DNA of 64,000 nucleotides from CAXTSE01 sp035554115 (lineage in GTDB: Bacteria > Actinomycetota > Actinomycetes > Actinomycetales > Microbacteriaceae), in the NCBI GenBank assembly GCA_035554115.1, contig DATMIW010000013.1:1-64000 (forward strand). Direction: 5' to 3'. Both the position numbers and the translations under genes were made by a program. The notes under the pieces were generated by a model. It made no database searches and was not told the origin of the DNA. It worked only from the letters and a program-made list of their open reading frames with translations. The number at the start of each line of letters is the position of its first letter. The stretch's first letter is position 1. Positions 35,459-44,344 of the stretch are shown in pieces.

Positions 35459-36445
35459 ATGAGAATCCTCGTTACCGGCGGAGCCGGCTTCATCGGCTCT
35501 AACTTCGTGCGTCGCACGCTTGAAGACGCCTACCCCGGCCTCGAGGGCGCCGATGTTGTTGTCTACGACGCCCTCACCTACTCCGGCAACCTCGCGAACC
35601 TCGCCAGCGTCACCGACAACCCTCGCTACAGCTTCGTCCACGGCGACATCCGCGACACCGCGCTCCTCGACGCGGTCCTCCCAACAGTCGACACCGTTGT
35701 GCACTTCGCCGCCGAATCGCACGTCGACCGCTCGGTTCGCGATTCGGGCATCTTCGTTGAGACGAATGTGCTCGGCACCCAGCGACTGCTCGATGCGAGC
35801 CTGAAGGCCGGCATCCAGCGCTTTGTCCACATCAGCACGGATGAGGTCTACGGCTCGATCGCCGAAGGCAGCTGGGACGAGCAGCGGCCCCTCGAGCCGA
35901 ACTCCCCCTATTCAGCGAGCAAGGCCGGCAGCGATCTGCTTGCGCGCAGCTATTTCCGCACGCACGGCATGAACCTCTCGATCACGCGCTGCTCCAACAA
36001 CTACGGGCCGTACCACTTCCCCGAAAAGGTCATCCCGCTCTTCGTCACGAACCTTATCGACGGCCTGCACGTGCCGCTCTACGGTGAGGGCAACAACATC
36101 CGCGACTGGCTACACGTCGACGACCACACCCGCGGCATCGCGATGGTCGTCACGCGCGGACGTGCCGGCGAGATCTACAACATCGGCGGCGGCACCGAGC
36201 TGACCAACAAGGAGCTCACGCAGCTACTGCTCGACGCGACAGGCACCGACTGGTCGTACGTCGACCGGGTCGAAGACCGCAAGGGCCATGACCTGCGCTA
36301 CTCGGTCGACATCAGCAAGATCCAGGCCGAGCTCGGCTACGAGCCGCTCGTACCGTTCGACCAGGGTCTGAATGATGTCGTGCAGTGGTACCGCGACAAC
36401 CGGACGTGGTGGGAGCCTCTCAAGGCACGCGCCGCCCTGGCATGA
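35459..36445 (+). CDS. rmlB: dTDP-glucose 4,6-dehydratase
   Basis: The ATG at 35459 follows GAAGGA with suitable spacing and starts at the Rossmann motif ILVTGGAGFIGSNFV, giving 328 residues, normal for RmlB. STDEVYGS and the catalytic YSASK are present, as are HFAAESHVDRS and RDWLHVDDHTRGI. The product is dTDP-4-keto-6-deoxyglucose, shared by the rhamnose branch (RmlC, RmlD) and the FdtA/FdtB amino-sugar branch. rmlD follows after 19 bases. Confidence 0.95.
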   Translation: MRILVTGGAGFIGSNFVRRTLEDAYPGLEGADVVVYDALTYSGNLANLASVTDNPRYSFVHGDIRDTALLDAVLPTVDTVVHFAAESHVDRSVRDSGIFVETNVLGTQRLLDASLKAGIQRFVHISTDEVYGSIAEGSWDEQRPLEPNSPYSASKAGSDLLARSYFRTHGMNLSITRCSNNYGPYHFPEKVIPLFVTNLIDGLHVPLYGEGNNIRDWLHVDDHTRGIAMVVTRGRAGEIYNIGGGTELTNKELTQLLLDATGTDWSYVDRVEDRKGHDLRYSVDISKIQAELGYEPLVPFDQGLNDVVQWYRDNRTWWEPLKARAALA

Positions 36446-36464
36446 CGCGGTCAACGGTGACACG

Positions 36465-37310
36465 ATGAGCTACGTAATCCTGGGTGCCGGCGGCATGCTC
36501 GGCACCGACCTCGTGGCGGCTCTCGCCGGACGCAGCGTGCGAGCGTTCACCCGCGCGGACCTCGATATTACGGATGCCGCAGCGGTGGGCACTGCGATCG
36601 AGGGTGCCGAGGTGATCATCAACGCCGCCGCGTACACCCGCGTCGACGACGCCGAGTCACACGAAGACGAGGCACTCGCGATCAACGGCACGGCCGCCGG
36701 AAACGCGGCAGCGGCTGCCGCCGCACTCGGGGCCAAGTTCGTGCAGATCTCCACCGACTATGTGTTCGATGGCACGGCCACCGAACCTTACGCCGAAGAC
36801 GCACCGATCAATCCGGCGAGCGCCTACGGGCGCACAAAAGCGGCGGGCGAACAGCTGGTGCGAGCCGCGCATCCCGGCCCCTATATCGTCCGCACCGCGT
36901 GGCTCTACGGCCAGCACGGCCCGAACTTTGCCCGCACGATGCTCTCCCTCGCCACCCAGCGCGACACGGTCAGCGTCGTGACGGATCAAGTGGGCCAGCC
37001 GACCTGGACCCGCGACCTCGCAGATCAGATCGTCACACTCCTCGACAGCGAAGCCCCCGCCGGCACTTACCACGGCACGAACTCGGGTCGCGCGAGCTGG
37101 TTCGAGTTCGCCCAGGCGGTCTTCCGCGAGGCGGGTCTCGACCCCGAGCGTGTGCTTCCGACCGACAGTTCGACCTTCGTGCGACCCGCCCCTCGGCCCG
37201 CATTCTCGGTACTCGGCCACAGCTCCTGGGCACAGGCCGCCATTCCCGAGATGCGTCCATGGCAGGATGCCCTAGCCGCTGCGAACAGGAAAGGTGCGCT
37301 GGCCCTGTGA
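36465..37310 (+). CDS. rmlD: dTDP-4-dehydrorhamnose reductase
   Basis: Starting at the ATG at 36465 the protein is 281 residues, typical of RmlD. It begins ILGAGGMLGTDL (Rossmann loop), then INAAAYTRVDDAE, STDYVFDGT and the catalytic AYGRTKAAGE. It reduces dTDP-4-keto-L-rhamnose to dTDP-L-rhamnose with NAD(P)H. This completes the rml set in the window, although rmlA and rmlC lie on the other strand about 10 kb away. The stop overlaps the next GT4 start (GTGA). Confidence 0.94.
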   Translation: MSYVILGAGGMLGTDLVAALAGRSVRAFTRADLDITDAAAVGTAIEGAEVIINAAAYTRVDDAESHEDEALAINGTAAGNAAAAAAALGAKFVQISTDYVFDGTATEPYAEDAPINPASAYGRTKAAGEQLVRAAHPGPYIVRTAWLYGQHGPNFARTMLSLATQRDTVSVVTDQVGQPTWTRDLADQIVTLLDSEAPAGTYHGTNSGRASWFEFAQAVFREAGLDPERVLPTDSSTFVRPAPRPAFSVLGHSSWAQAAIPEMRPWQDALAAANRKGALAL

Positions 37311-38461
37311 CCACCCTTCGTGTAATCGTCGACGACATCATCTCCGGCCCGGCGACCGGCGCCGGCCTCTACTCGGAAGAACTCACGCGCGAACTCATCA
37401 GAACGGCGCCCCGCGGCGCACGGGTGGCGGGGATCGTCGCAGCCTCGACCGAAGACGAATACGACGACCTCCTGAGTCGCTTGCCCGGCCTCGACCATCT
37501 CTACAAGAGCCCGCTCGCCCGGCGCGAACTCGCCGCCGCCTGGTCGCACGGGTTTACCCTGCTCCCCGGTACCGGCATGGTCCACGCGACAAGCCTGCTG
37601 GCTCCTCTGCAACGCCATGACCGTGCGGCAAACCCCAGTTCGCAAACGGTCGTCACCATCCACGACGCCATAGCCTTCACGAATCCCGAGTTGCTCCCCG
37701 GTCGCTCGGCAGGCTGGGCACAGAGCATGGCGAAGCGCGCCGACCGCTATGCCGACGCGGTTGTCGTGCCCACCCACGCGGTGGCCGACGAACTGGCTGA
37801 CCACCTGAACCTCGGTGATCGCGTGCGTGTCATCGCCGGCGCCCCAAGCACCGCACTCGCGGCTTTGACGGACACTCCGAATGAGGATGCGGCCGCCCGC
37901 CGAACCGCGCTCCGCCTGCCCGACGTCTACCTCCTCGCTGTCGCCGGCGTTGAGCCGCGCAAGGGAATCGACCAGCTAGTGCGCGCACTCGCAGATGCGG
38001 GCACGCTCGACATCCCCTTGCTCGTTGCGGGAGCTCCGGTCGAGGCCGTCGCTGAGCTGCGAAACGTTGCGCGGGATGCCGGAGTCGACCCCGAACGTGT
38101 CCGCCTGCTCGGCTCGCTCGGGCCTGGAGACCTCGCAGCCGTCTTGCTGGGCGCAACTGTGTTCGTACAGCCGAGCCTCGAAGAAGGCTTCGGCCTGTCG
38201 ATGGTGGAAGCCTTCGCGTTCGGCCTCCCGGTTATCCACTCGGATTCCCCAGCGCTCGTCGAGGTCGCCGCTGGCGCCGGCCTCACTGTCGAGCGGGATG
38301 ACGCAGAAGGCTACTCGCGGCGCCTCGGCGAGGCGATTGCCAGCCTGCTCGCCGACGACACCCTCCGCACAACCCTGGGCATCACGGCCCGCGACCGCTC
38401 CCGCGCCTTCAGCTGGCGAGACGCGGCCGAAAAGGTCTGGCAGCTACACGCCGACCTGTAG
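37307..38461 (+). CDS. Family 4 glycosyltransferase
   Basis: Starts at GTG 37307, overlapping the rmlD stop, and encodes 384 residues. It is a GT-B enzyme: GPATGAGLYSEEL in the N-terminal acceptor domain, VTIHDAIAF, the donor-domain VEPRKGIDQLVRAL, and FVQPSLEEGFGLSMVEAFAFGLPVI with the retaining ExxxxxxxE motif. Coupling to rmlD suggests it may use dTDP-rhamnose, or act in a mannosyl/rhamnosyl step of the same glycan. It closes the plus-strand WbbL-rmlB-rmlD operon and faces the LCP gene. Confidence 0.85.
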   Translation: MTTLRVIVDDIISGPATGAGLYSEELTRELIRTAPRGARVAGIVAASTEDEYDDLLSRLPGLDHLYKSPLARRELAAAWSHGFTLLPGTGMVHATSLLAPLQRHDRAANPSSQTVVTIHDAIAFTNPELLPGRSAGWAQSMAKRADRYADAVVVPTHAVADELADHLNLGDRVRVIAGAPSTALAALTDTPNEDAAARRTALRLPDVYLLAVAGVEPRKGIDQLVRALADAGTLDIPLLVAGAPVEAVAELRNVARDAGVDPERVRLLGSLGPGDLAAVLLGATVFVQPSLEEGFGLSMVEAFAFGLPVIHSDSPALVEVAAGAGLTVERDDAEGYSRRLGEAIASLLADDTLRTTLGITARDRSRAFSWRDAAEKVWQLHADL

Positions 38462-38482
38462 AACCGGTTTCGGCGGCGCTAC

Positions 38483-39832
38483 TCAACCGGCGGGAGTCGG
38501 CGTCGCCAACGCCGTCGCGGCGTCCACACGCGCCTGGATGACCGCAAGATCCGGATGCACATTGTTATATTCCGGCGGTACGAAGTCGACTTTCTCGATC
38601 GGCAGCTTTTGCGTCTTGTCGGCCAGCTCGATGAAGAGCCCGAGCATCGGCTGCGGAATGTCCGTCGACACGACTTTGCCGCCAGCGGCAGCGACCGCCT
38701 GAAACTTGAGCAGCACATTGCTCGGATCAAACTGCTTAAGAATCGCTTCCTGCACTTCGCGCTGGCGCCGCATCCGGTCGTAGTCGGTCGTGGCATAGCG
38801 CGAACGGGCGTACCAGAGCGCGGTCTGCCCATCCATATGCTGGGTGCCCTTCTCGATATACCCGATCGGCGGCGCGTGCCGCCCATCGTCGAAGGAGTTG
38901 GCGCCGTAGGGCAGCCGGTTGGCGACGGTGATGTCGATGCCTCCGAGGGCGTCGATGAGGTTCGAGAACCCCTGCATGTCGATCAGCACGTAGTACTGCA
39001 GGGTGAGCCCGAGCACGCCTTCGACGGCATCCCGCGTTGCCTCGATCCCGGGCTGGCTCCCCTGCTCGACGGCTTTCGGATACAGCTCCGGATGCTGTTC
39101 CCCGTATGTGTAGAGATAGCTGATGAGGCAGTCGTCTCCACAGTCGTAGCCATCCGGGTACGGTCCGAGCATTGGCGAACCTTGAACGAACGGCACCTCT
39201 TCCATATTGCGCGGAAGGCCGAAGATCACCGCCTTGCCTGTCTCGGCGTCGATCGACACGACCGAAATACTGTCGGGTCGCAGGCCCATACGGTCTGGTC
39301 CCGCGTCGCCCCCGAGAAGCAGGATGTTGTACCGGCCGTCAATGGGCGGAGCCACCGAGCCGTCAGAGAAGTCCTGATGCAGCAGCCCGATCGCCGAAAT
39401 GGCGTTTGACCCCGCATACCCCGCGGTCCCCGTCACCGCCGCCAGCACGACCACGGCCAGGCCTGCGACGAACCCGCGCGCCGCGGGCATCACCCGCACC
39501 AGGCGCACGAGCCGCAGGGTGTCGAGGGTTAGGACGATCCATAGCGCGACATAGAAGGCCAGAACAGCCACGAGCACACCCAGGGCAATGGGATTCGTGA
39601 ACAGCCCGATCAGCAGGGTGCGTCGCAGCGCAAACACCACAGCCGCGGCAACGACCAGCACCCAGAAAAGAAGGGTTGTGGCCAGCCCGAATCGACCCGC
39701 CTTCCGATTACCCGCGACGATCTGCGCAGAGCCGGGGATGAGGATGTTCATCCCCACGAGCCACCAGGCCCGCTTGGTCATCAGAGGTTGCGATCGCAGA
39801 TCCGGATCGCGAACCGGGTCGGAGGCGTTCAC
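38483..39832 (-). CDS. LytR-CpsA-Psr (LCP) family glycopolymer ligase
   Basis: This 449-residue membrane protein begins at GTG 39832, overlapping the purE stop. The N-terminal third has several hydrophobic helices (about 24-150); the outer LCP domain follows, with LLLGGDAG, the arginine-bearing RPDSISVVSID, FGLPRN and GIDITVANRLPY motifs that bind polyprenyl pyrophosphate and metal. LCP proteins transfer lipid-linked glycans to peptidoglycan. Its place directly after the polysaccharide locus suggests it attaches that product; co-transcription with purE/purK is common in related genomes but says little about function. Confidence 0.87.
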   Translation of the reverse strand: MNASDPVRDPDLRSQPLMTKRAWWLVGMNILIPGSAQIVAGNRKAGRFGLATTLLFWVLVVAAAVVFALRRTLLIGLFTNPIALGVLVAVLAFYVALWIVLTLDTLRLVRLVRVMPAARGFVAGLAVVVLAAVTGTAGYAGSNAISAIGLLHQDFSDGSVAPPIDGRYNILLLGGDAGPDRMGLRPDSISVVSIDAETGKAVIFGLPRNMEEVPFVQGSPMLGPYPDGYDCGDDCLISYLYTYGEQHPELYPKAVEQGSQPGIEATRDAVEGVLGLTLQYYVLIDMQGFSNLIDALGGIDITVANRLPYGANSFDDGRHAPPIGYIEKGTQHMDGQTALWYARSRYATTDYDRMRRQREVQEAILKQFDPSNVLLKFQAVAAAGGKVVSTDIPQPMLGLFIELADKTQKLPIEKVDFVPPEYNNVHPDLAVIQARVDAATALATPTPAG

Positions 39833-40389
39833 CCTCGGGGAGAGTCCGTGCCGCTGGTGCTATCTGAGTCGGGCGGGAAGGCGTACAACTGCAGGGCCGC
39901 ATTCTTCTCGGCGACCATCCGCTCAAGACTCGCGGCGTACTCCGTCAGCCGCGCGGTCAGCGTCGGCTCGGTGGTGGCGATGATCCGCGCCGCGAGAATC
40001 GCTGCGTTCCGCGCTCCGCCGATCGAGACGGTGGCGACGGGAATCCCGGCCGGCATCTGCACGATCGAGAGCAGCGAATCCAAGCCGTCAAGCTTGGCGA
40101 GCGGGACAGGTACACCGATGACCGGGAGCGTGGTCACGGACGCCAGCATCCCCGGCAGGTGGGCGGCGCCCCCGGCGCCGGCGATGATGACCCGGATGCC
40201 GCGAGCGGCCGCCTCTTGGCCGAAGGCGATCATGCGCTGCGGCGTGCGATGCGCCGACACGACCTCGACCTCATAGGGCACGCCGAATGCGGCGAGACTC
40301 TCGGCGGCGTCGGCCATAACCGACCAGTCGGAGTCAGACCCCATGACGACGGCGACAAGTGGGGGATTCGTGTCAGGCACGACGCCCAT
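39829..40389 (-). CDS. purE: 5-(carboxyamino)imidazole ribonucleotide mutase
   Basis: The frame is open to 40614, but the ATG at 40389 gives 186 residues and starts shortly before the family motif VVMGSDSDW. VVSAHRTPQRM and IAGAGGAAHLPGM complete the mutase active site. It converts N5-CAIR to CAIR in purine synthesis, working with PurK encoded just upstream 8 bases away. The last residues after the mutase domain are polar and serine-rich (DSDSTSGTDSPRG). Confidence 0.93.
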   Translation of the reverse strand: MGVVPDTNPPLVAVVMGSDSDWSVMADAAESLAAFGVPYEVEVVSAHRTPQRMIAFGQEAAARGIRVIIAGAGGAAHLPGMLASVTTLPVIGVPVPLAKLDGLDSLLSIVQMPAGIPVATVSIGGARNAAILAARIIATTEPTLTARLTEYAASLERMVAEKNAALQLYAFPPDSDSTSGTDSPRG

Positions 40390-40397
40390 GCTACGTG

Positions 40398-41528
40398 TCA
40401 GCCCTGGAAGAACCCGGCTGCGGCGCGCGCCCTCGCGAGCACCTCGTCGAGGTCGCTGCCGACGGTCGTGACGTGTCCGACCTTGCGACCGGGACGCGAT
40501 GTCTTGCCATAGGAGTGGAACTTGACGGCGGGTTCCGCCGCGAGCGCCGCGGCGTAGCGGTCGGGCATTGTTGCGCCTTCCGGACCCCCGAGCACGTTCA
40601 CCATGACCGACCACGGCGCGAGGGGCGAGGGATCCCCCAGCGGGAGATCGGCCACGGCCCGCAGGTGTTGCTCGAACTGGCTTGTCACAGCTCCGTCGAT
40701 CGTCCAGTGCCCGGTGTTGTGCGGACGCATCGCCAATTCGTTAACGAGCAACCGCCCGTCACGTGTCTCAAACAGCTCAACGGCCAAGACGCCCGTCACG
40801 CCCAGCCCCTCGGCGATGTCCACTGCGAGCTCATAGGCCGCGGCGGCCAGGTGCTCACTGCCGGGGGCAGGAGCCGTTACCTCGGAACACACCCCGTCGA
40901 GCTGCACGGTTTCGACCAGGGGCCAGGCCGCGGTCTCCCCGGACGGCCGACGCGCCACCGACTGCGCCAGCTCCCGGCGAAAATCCACAAGCTCTTCCAC
41001 CAGAAGAGCGGATGCCCCGCCCGCTTCCCCGGCGGCCGCGGCAAACCAGTCATCGGCCTCATTCGCGGCGCGGACGACCCGCACCCCTTTGCCGTCGTAT
41101 CCTCCGCGCGGAGTCTTCACGACGGCTGCTCCCCCGTGAGCTTCCAGAAACTCGCCAAGCTCTGCGGCAGAGCTGACAGCCGCCCAGTCGGGCACCGGGG
41201 CGCCGAGGGCCGTGAGCCGCTCGCGCATGACGATCTTGTCTTGCGCGACGGCGAGGGCATCCGGTCCCGGGTGAACGGCGACACCCGTGGCGGCGAGCTG
41301 TGCCAGCACGCTCTGCGGAACATGCTCGTGATCGAAGGTGATCACGTCGACGGTCTTGGCAAAGGCGAGAACGGCGGCAGCATCCCGATAGTCGCCGACG
41401 GCCGTTGCGGCGATCGCGGCCGAACTGCCGTCCGTTTCGGCGAGAACCTTCAACTCGATCCCCAGCGCAACCGCCGGAGGAACCATCATGCGCGCAAGCT
41501 GGCCGCCACCGATGACACCGATTCGCAC
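40398..41528 (-). CDS. purK: N5-carboxyaminoimidazole ribonucleotide synthase
   Basis: This 376-residue ATP-grasp enzyme starts at GTG 41528 with IGVIGGGQLARMM, the PurK signature. VVKTPRGGYDGKGV binds ATP, and LLVNELAMRPHNTGHWTIDG is the C-terminal catalytic motif. It carboxylates AIR to N5-CAIR using bicarbonate and ATP. It is the first gene of the purK-purE-LCP operon; its start is 112 bases from the divergent GtrA gene. Confidence 0.94.
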   Translation of the reverse strand: MRIGVIGGGQLARMMVPPAVALGIELKVLAETDGSSAAIAATAVGDYRDAAAVLAFAKTVDVITFDHEHVPQSVLAQLAATGVAVHPGPDALAVAQDKIVMRERLTALGAPVPDWAAVSSAAELGEFLEAHGGAAVVKTPRGGYDGKGVRVVRAANEADDWFAAAAGEAGGASALLVEELVDFRRELAQSVARRPSGETAAWPLVETVQLDGVCSEVTAPAPGSEHLAAAAYELAVDIAEGLGVTGVLAVELFETRDGRLLVNELAMRPHNTGHWTIDGAVTSQFEQHLRAVADLPLGDPSPLAPWSVMVNVLGGPEGATMPDRYAAALAAEPAVKFHSYGKTSRPGRKVGHVTTVGSDLDEVLARARAAAGFFQG

Positions 41529-41640
41529 GCGTGGGCCTCCAGCTTGAGAAGGGAAAGGGCAGTCGACAGACAGGTGGATCTCATCCTGAGATTAGGATCG
41601 CTTTCTACGACGACCCTATTCTTCCGGAGGATATCCACCG

Positions 41641-42207
41641 ATGAGACCACTCATCGCACAGTTCGCCCGGTTCCTTAGCGTGGGTGCCGTCGGGTTCGTC
41701 GTCGACTTCACCGTGTTCAACCTGCTGCGCGCCACCGTCTTCAGCCCCGAACAGCTGCACGAGGGTCCGGTTCTCGCCAAAGTCGCCTCGACGCTTCTCG
41801 CGATACTCGTCAACTGGATCGGCAATCGGCACTGGACATTCCGTGCGCACCGTGGGCGTCAACTCGTGCGGGAGGGCATTGAGTTCGGAATCGTCAGTGT
41901 GGGCGGCATGCTTATCGGCCTCGCCTGCCTGTGGATCTCGCACTACCTTCTGGGGTTCACCAGCGTCATCGCCGACAACATTTCGTCAAACATCATCGGC
42001 CTCGGCCTCGGCACGCTGTTTCGCTTCGCCTTCTATCGCCTGTGGGTGTTCGCCCCGCACCGCGGGGAGCCGCAGCCCGCTCTGTTCCCCGAGCTCGGAC
42101 ACGAGCACAACCACGAGGCGTCTACCGAAATGTCGGACCCCCGCCGCCGCGCTCCCCGTATTCGTCGCTCTCGGCGCCTTCGCGGAGCCATAGAGCCGGC
42201 GGAATAG
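41641..42207 (+). CDS. GtrA-family membrane protein
   Basis: This 188-residue protein has four membrane helices within residues 8-142 and the GtrA motifs FLSVGAVGFVVDFTVFNLL, NWIGNRHWTFR and FRFAFYRLWVF. GtrA proteins help flip or present polyprenyl-phosphate-linked sugars. A GGAGG lies 10 bases before the ATG. The histidine-, arginine-rich C-terminal tail (about 145-188) is encoded by DNA that overlaps the opposite-strand PH-domain gene by 86 bases. Confidence 0.86.
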   Translation: MRPLIAQFARFLSVGAVGFVVDFTVFNLLRATVFSPEQLHEGPVLAKVASTLLAILVNWIGNRHWTFRAHRGRQLVREGIEFGIVSVGGMLIGLACLWISHYLLGFTSVIADNISSNIIGLGLGTLFRFAFYRLWVFAPHRGEPQPALFPELGHEHNHEASTEMSDPRRRAPRIRRSRRLRGAIEPAE

Positions 42208-42667
42208 GGCTCTGCTCCGCTAGGTCGTGCAGGGCCTCCTGCACCAGGTGGGGCGACGACAGATCGTGCAGCACAAGAGTTGTCGACTCAGTGCGCAGCT
42301 CCACGTCCCCGGTACGAAACAGGTGCTGGAGGCCCGAAACCCGCACTGACACATCGGCCCGACGGCTGTGCAGCAACTCGTGCCGGGTGCGCACCAGCAA
42401 ACCCTCCCGCACGATGACCCGGCGGCTCGTCACCGTCGTGTGGCTAGCCGACCAGCGCAGCACGGGTACCACGAACACGGCCACCACCAGCACGCTGGCC
42501 ACCCCGCACACCACCGCGAACAGCCACTCCTGCCGCAGCAGACCCGACGAGAACCCCACCCCGCCGACTATCACGAGAAGTCCCACGACGGGCCACACCA
42601 GGGCACGACCGTGCCGACGAAGGCGCGCGACCACGAATTCGGGAGCCGCCGCGCGCGGATCCGTCAT
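42122..42667 (-). CDS. PH-domain (bPH2/DUF304-type) membrane protein
   Basis: The ATG at 42667 overlaps the birA stop (TGATG), which sets a 181-residue product; a longer open frame upstream is antisense to birA and unlikely. Two hydrophobic helices (about 23-40 and 48-68) are followed by a bacterial PH domain with WSASHTTVTSRRVIVREGLLVR and RRADVSVRVSGLQHLF-like strands, typical of DUF304 proteins next to birA in actinobacteria. Function is unknown. The C-terminal tail overlaps the convergent GtrA gene. Confidence 0.8.
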   Translation of the reverse strand: MTDPRAAAPEFVVARLRRHGRALVWPVVGLLVIVGGVGFSSGLLRQEWLFAVVCGVASVLVVAVFVVPVLRWSASHTTVTSRRVIVREGLLVRTRHELLHSRRADVSVRVSGLQHLFRTGDVELRTESTTLVLHDLSSPHLVQEALHDLAEQSPIPPALWLREGAESDEYGERGGGGPTFR

Positions 42668-43470
42668 CAGGCGTGTCTCACATGGGTCACGTCTCCCGCG
42701 GACACGGTGAGCACCTCGCCCACCTTTTCGTGCAGCTCGACCACCAGCCGTCCGTCGGCATCCAGGTCCCGCGCCGTGCCCTCCACAATCCCGCGACCGG
42801 GCAACTCGACACGGATGTCCCGCCCAAGCGTGAGGCACGCGGCACGCGCGTGCTCCCGCAGCCCGCTCGCTGTCGCGTCCCCCCCCGCGCGTGCGAAAGC
42901 GTCGACGAGCTCGCGCAAGCGGCGCAGATACGCGGCAAGGATCGCATCCGGCTGCCGGTCTTCCACCATGGCTCCCGCGAGCGCAAGCGAGGTCGCGGTC
43001 GAGACCGGCAGCTGTTCGGCTGTCGTTTCGAGATTCACCCCGGCGCCCAGAACAACCGCCGAGCGCTCGGCAACCAGCTCGGCCAGGACCCCGCACACCT
43101 TTAACTCATCAACGAGCACGTCATTGGGCCATTTGAATCCCACGGATGCGCCCGGCAGCACCGCCGCGACAGTCTCGGCCATCGCCACTCCGGCGGCGAT
43201 CGGCAACCACCCGAACGCGTCGAAGCTAAGGGGAACTCCCGCCGCGTCGCGGGGCGCGATGTACACCGACGCGGCGAGCGCAACGCCCGGCGGGGTCACC
43301 CAGCTGCGTCCGGCACGCCCACGCCCCTCCGTCTGATCGGTTGTCACCAGAGTTGTGAACGACTCCAGCTCCTCGGCGCGGGCACGATCAACAAGCTCGC
43401 CGTTCGTGGAACCCGCCGAGACCTGCACGATCAGCTCGGGGACAACAGCACGCGATGCGGAGAATTCCAT
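42667..43470 (-). CDS. birA: Biotin-[acetyl-CoA-carboxylase] ligase
   Basis: This 267-residue ligase has TTDQTEGRGRAGRSW, the biotinyl-AMP loop, and KWPNDVLVDELKVCGVLAE, the catalytic lysine region. A short C-terminal SH3-like domain follows (about 215-267). There is no N-terminal DNA-binding domain, so it is a ligase only and not a repressor. It should biotinylate the carboxylase alpha chain encoded at 52388-54151 (biotin site Lys552). Confidence 0.92.
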   Translation of the reverse strand: MEFSASRAVVPELIVQVSAGSTNGELVDRARAEELESFTTLVTTDQTEGRGRAGRSWVTPPGVALAASVYIAPRDAAGVPLSFDAFGWLPIAAGVAMAETVAAVLPGASVGFKWPNDVLVDELKVCGVLAELVAERSAVVLGAGVNLETTAEQLPVSTATSLALAGAMVEDRQPDAILAAYLRRLRELVDAFARAGGDATASGLREHARAACLTLGRDIRVELPGRGIVEGTARDLDADGRLVVELHEKVGEVLTVSAGDVTHVRHA

Positions 43471-43534
43471 GGCGCCAGCCTAGGGACCCTTGGCGCGTGG
43501 AGGGATGCTCGGGGTCTATAAAGTGGCCTCTACG

Positions 43535-44344
43535 ATGACCCGCGAAATCCAGCCCCCGTCGCGGTCCGACCCCCGCACGATCGTCGTCATGCCCACATTC
43601 GACGAAGCCGAGAACGTGGAACGGGTGGTCGCCGAGCTCCTGAGCCTCGTTCCCGAGGTCAATGTGCTCATTGTCGACGACAACAGCCCCGACGGAACCG
43701 GCGCAGTCGCCGACCGAATGGCGGCGGTCGACCCGCGCATCCACGTCCTGCATCGCACGGGCCGCGCCGGGCTCGGGCAGGCCTACGTCGCCGGGTTCCG
43801 CCACGCGCTCGCTGCCGGTTACGACACGATCATCGAAATGGATGCCGACGGCTCGCATCCTGCAGAGTCGCTGCCCGCCATGCTGAGGGCCCTCACAGCC
43901 CCCGATGTCGCGCTTGTCATCGGGTCCCGGTGGGTCCGCGGCGGCCGAGTTGTCGACTGGCCTCGCCACCGGGAGTTCCTCAGCCGTGCCGCCAATCTGT
44001 ACTCCCGCATCATGCTGCGCATGCGGGTCCACGATTCGACAGGCGGTTATCGCGCCTACCGCGCCTCTGCGCTCGCCGGCCTCGAGCTGTCGGCCGTGAA
44101 CTCACGCGGGTACTGTTTCCAGATCGACCTGACCCTCCGCATCCTCGATACGGGCCATCTGATCACCGAAGTGCCGATCGTTTTCACCGAGCGCGCGGCG
44201 GGGTATTCCAAGATGAACGGCGGCATCGTGATGGAAGCCATAACAAAGGTGACGTGGTGGGGGATTACCCGTCTCCTGCGACCGAGAGCGACGCCCTACG
44301 ATGTACGCAGGACGAGCCCGTCCGCCGATCGGAGAATACCGTGA
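43535..44344 (+). CDS. Polyprenol-phosphate mannose synthase (DPM1/Ppm1-like)
   Basis: I use the ATG at 43535, giving 269 residues; an in-frame ATG at 43505 with GGAGGG immediately before it is an alternative. The GT-A domain contains VVMPTFDEAENVERV, VDDNSPDGTG, EMDADGSHPAESLPA and VIGSRWVRGGRVVDWP, an ordered match to Ppm1 of actinobacteria. It transfers mannose from GDP-mannose to polyprenyl phosphate on the cytoplasmic face. The acyltransferase domain fused to Ppm1 in some mycobacteria is absent. The following methyltransferase gene overlaps its stop (GTGA). Confidence 0.87.
   Translation: MTREIQPPSRSDPRTIVVMPTFDEAENVERVVAELLSLVPEVNVLIVDDNSPDGTGAVADRMAAVDPRIHVLHRTGRAGLGQAYVAGFRHALAAGYDTIIEMDADGSHPAESLPAMLRALTAPDVALVIGSRWVRGGRVVDWPRHREFLSRAANLYSRIMLRMRVHDSTGGYRAYRASALAGLELSAVNSRGYCFQIDLTLRILDTGHLITEVPIVFTERAAGYSKMNGGIVMEAITKVTWWGITRLLRPRATPYDVRRTSPSADRRIP

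Noticed and set aside
38460..38480. Third copy of the 19-bp cassette repeat after the GT4 gene
   Set aside because: Only the short stretch CCGGTTTC is shared, which is too short to be meaningful.
40359..41678. 439-codon plus-strand frame across purK
   Set aside because: It is antisense to an intact purK with all family motifs, and the product resembles no protein family. Such frames are common in GC-rich DNA.
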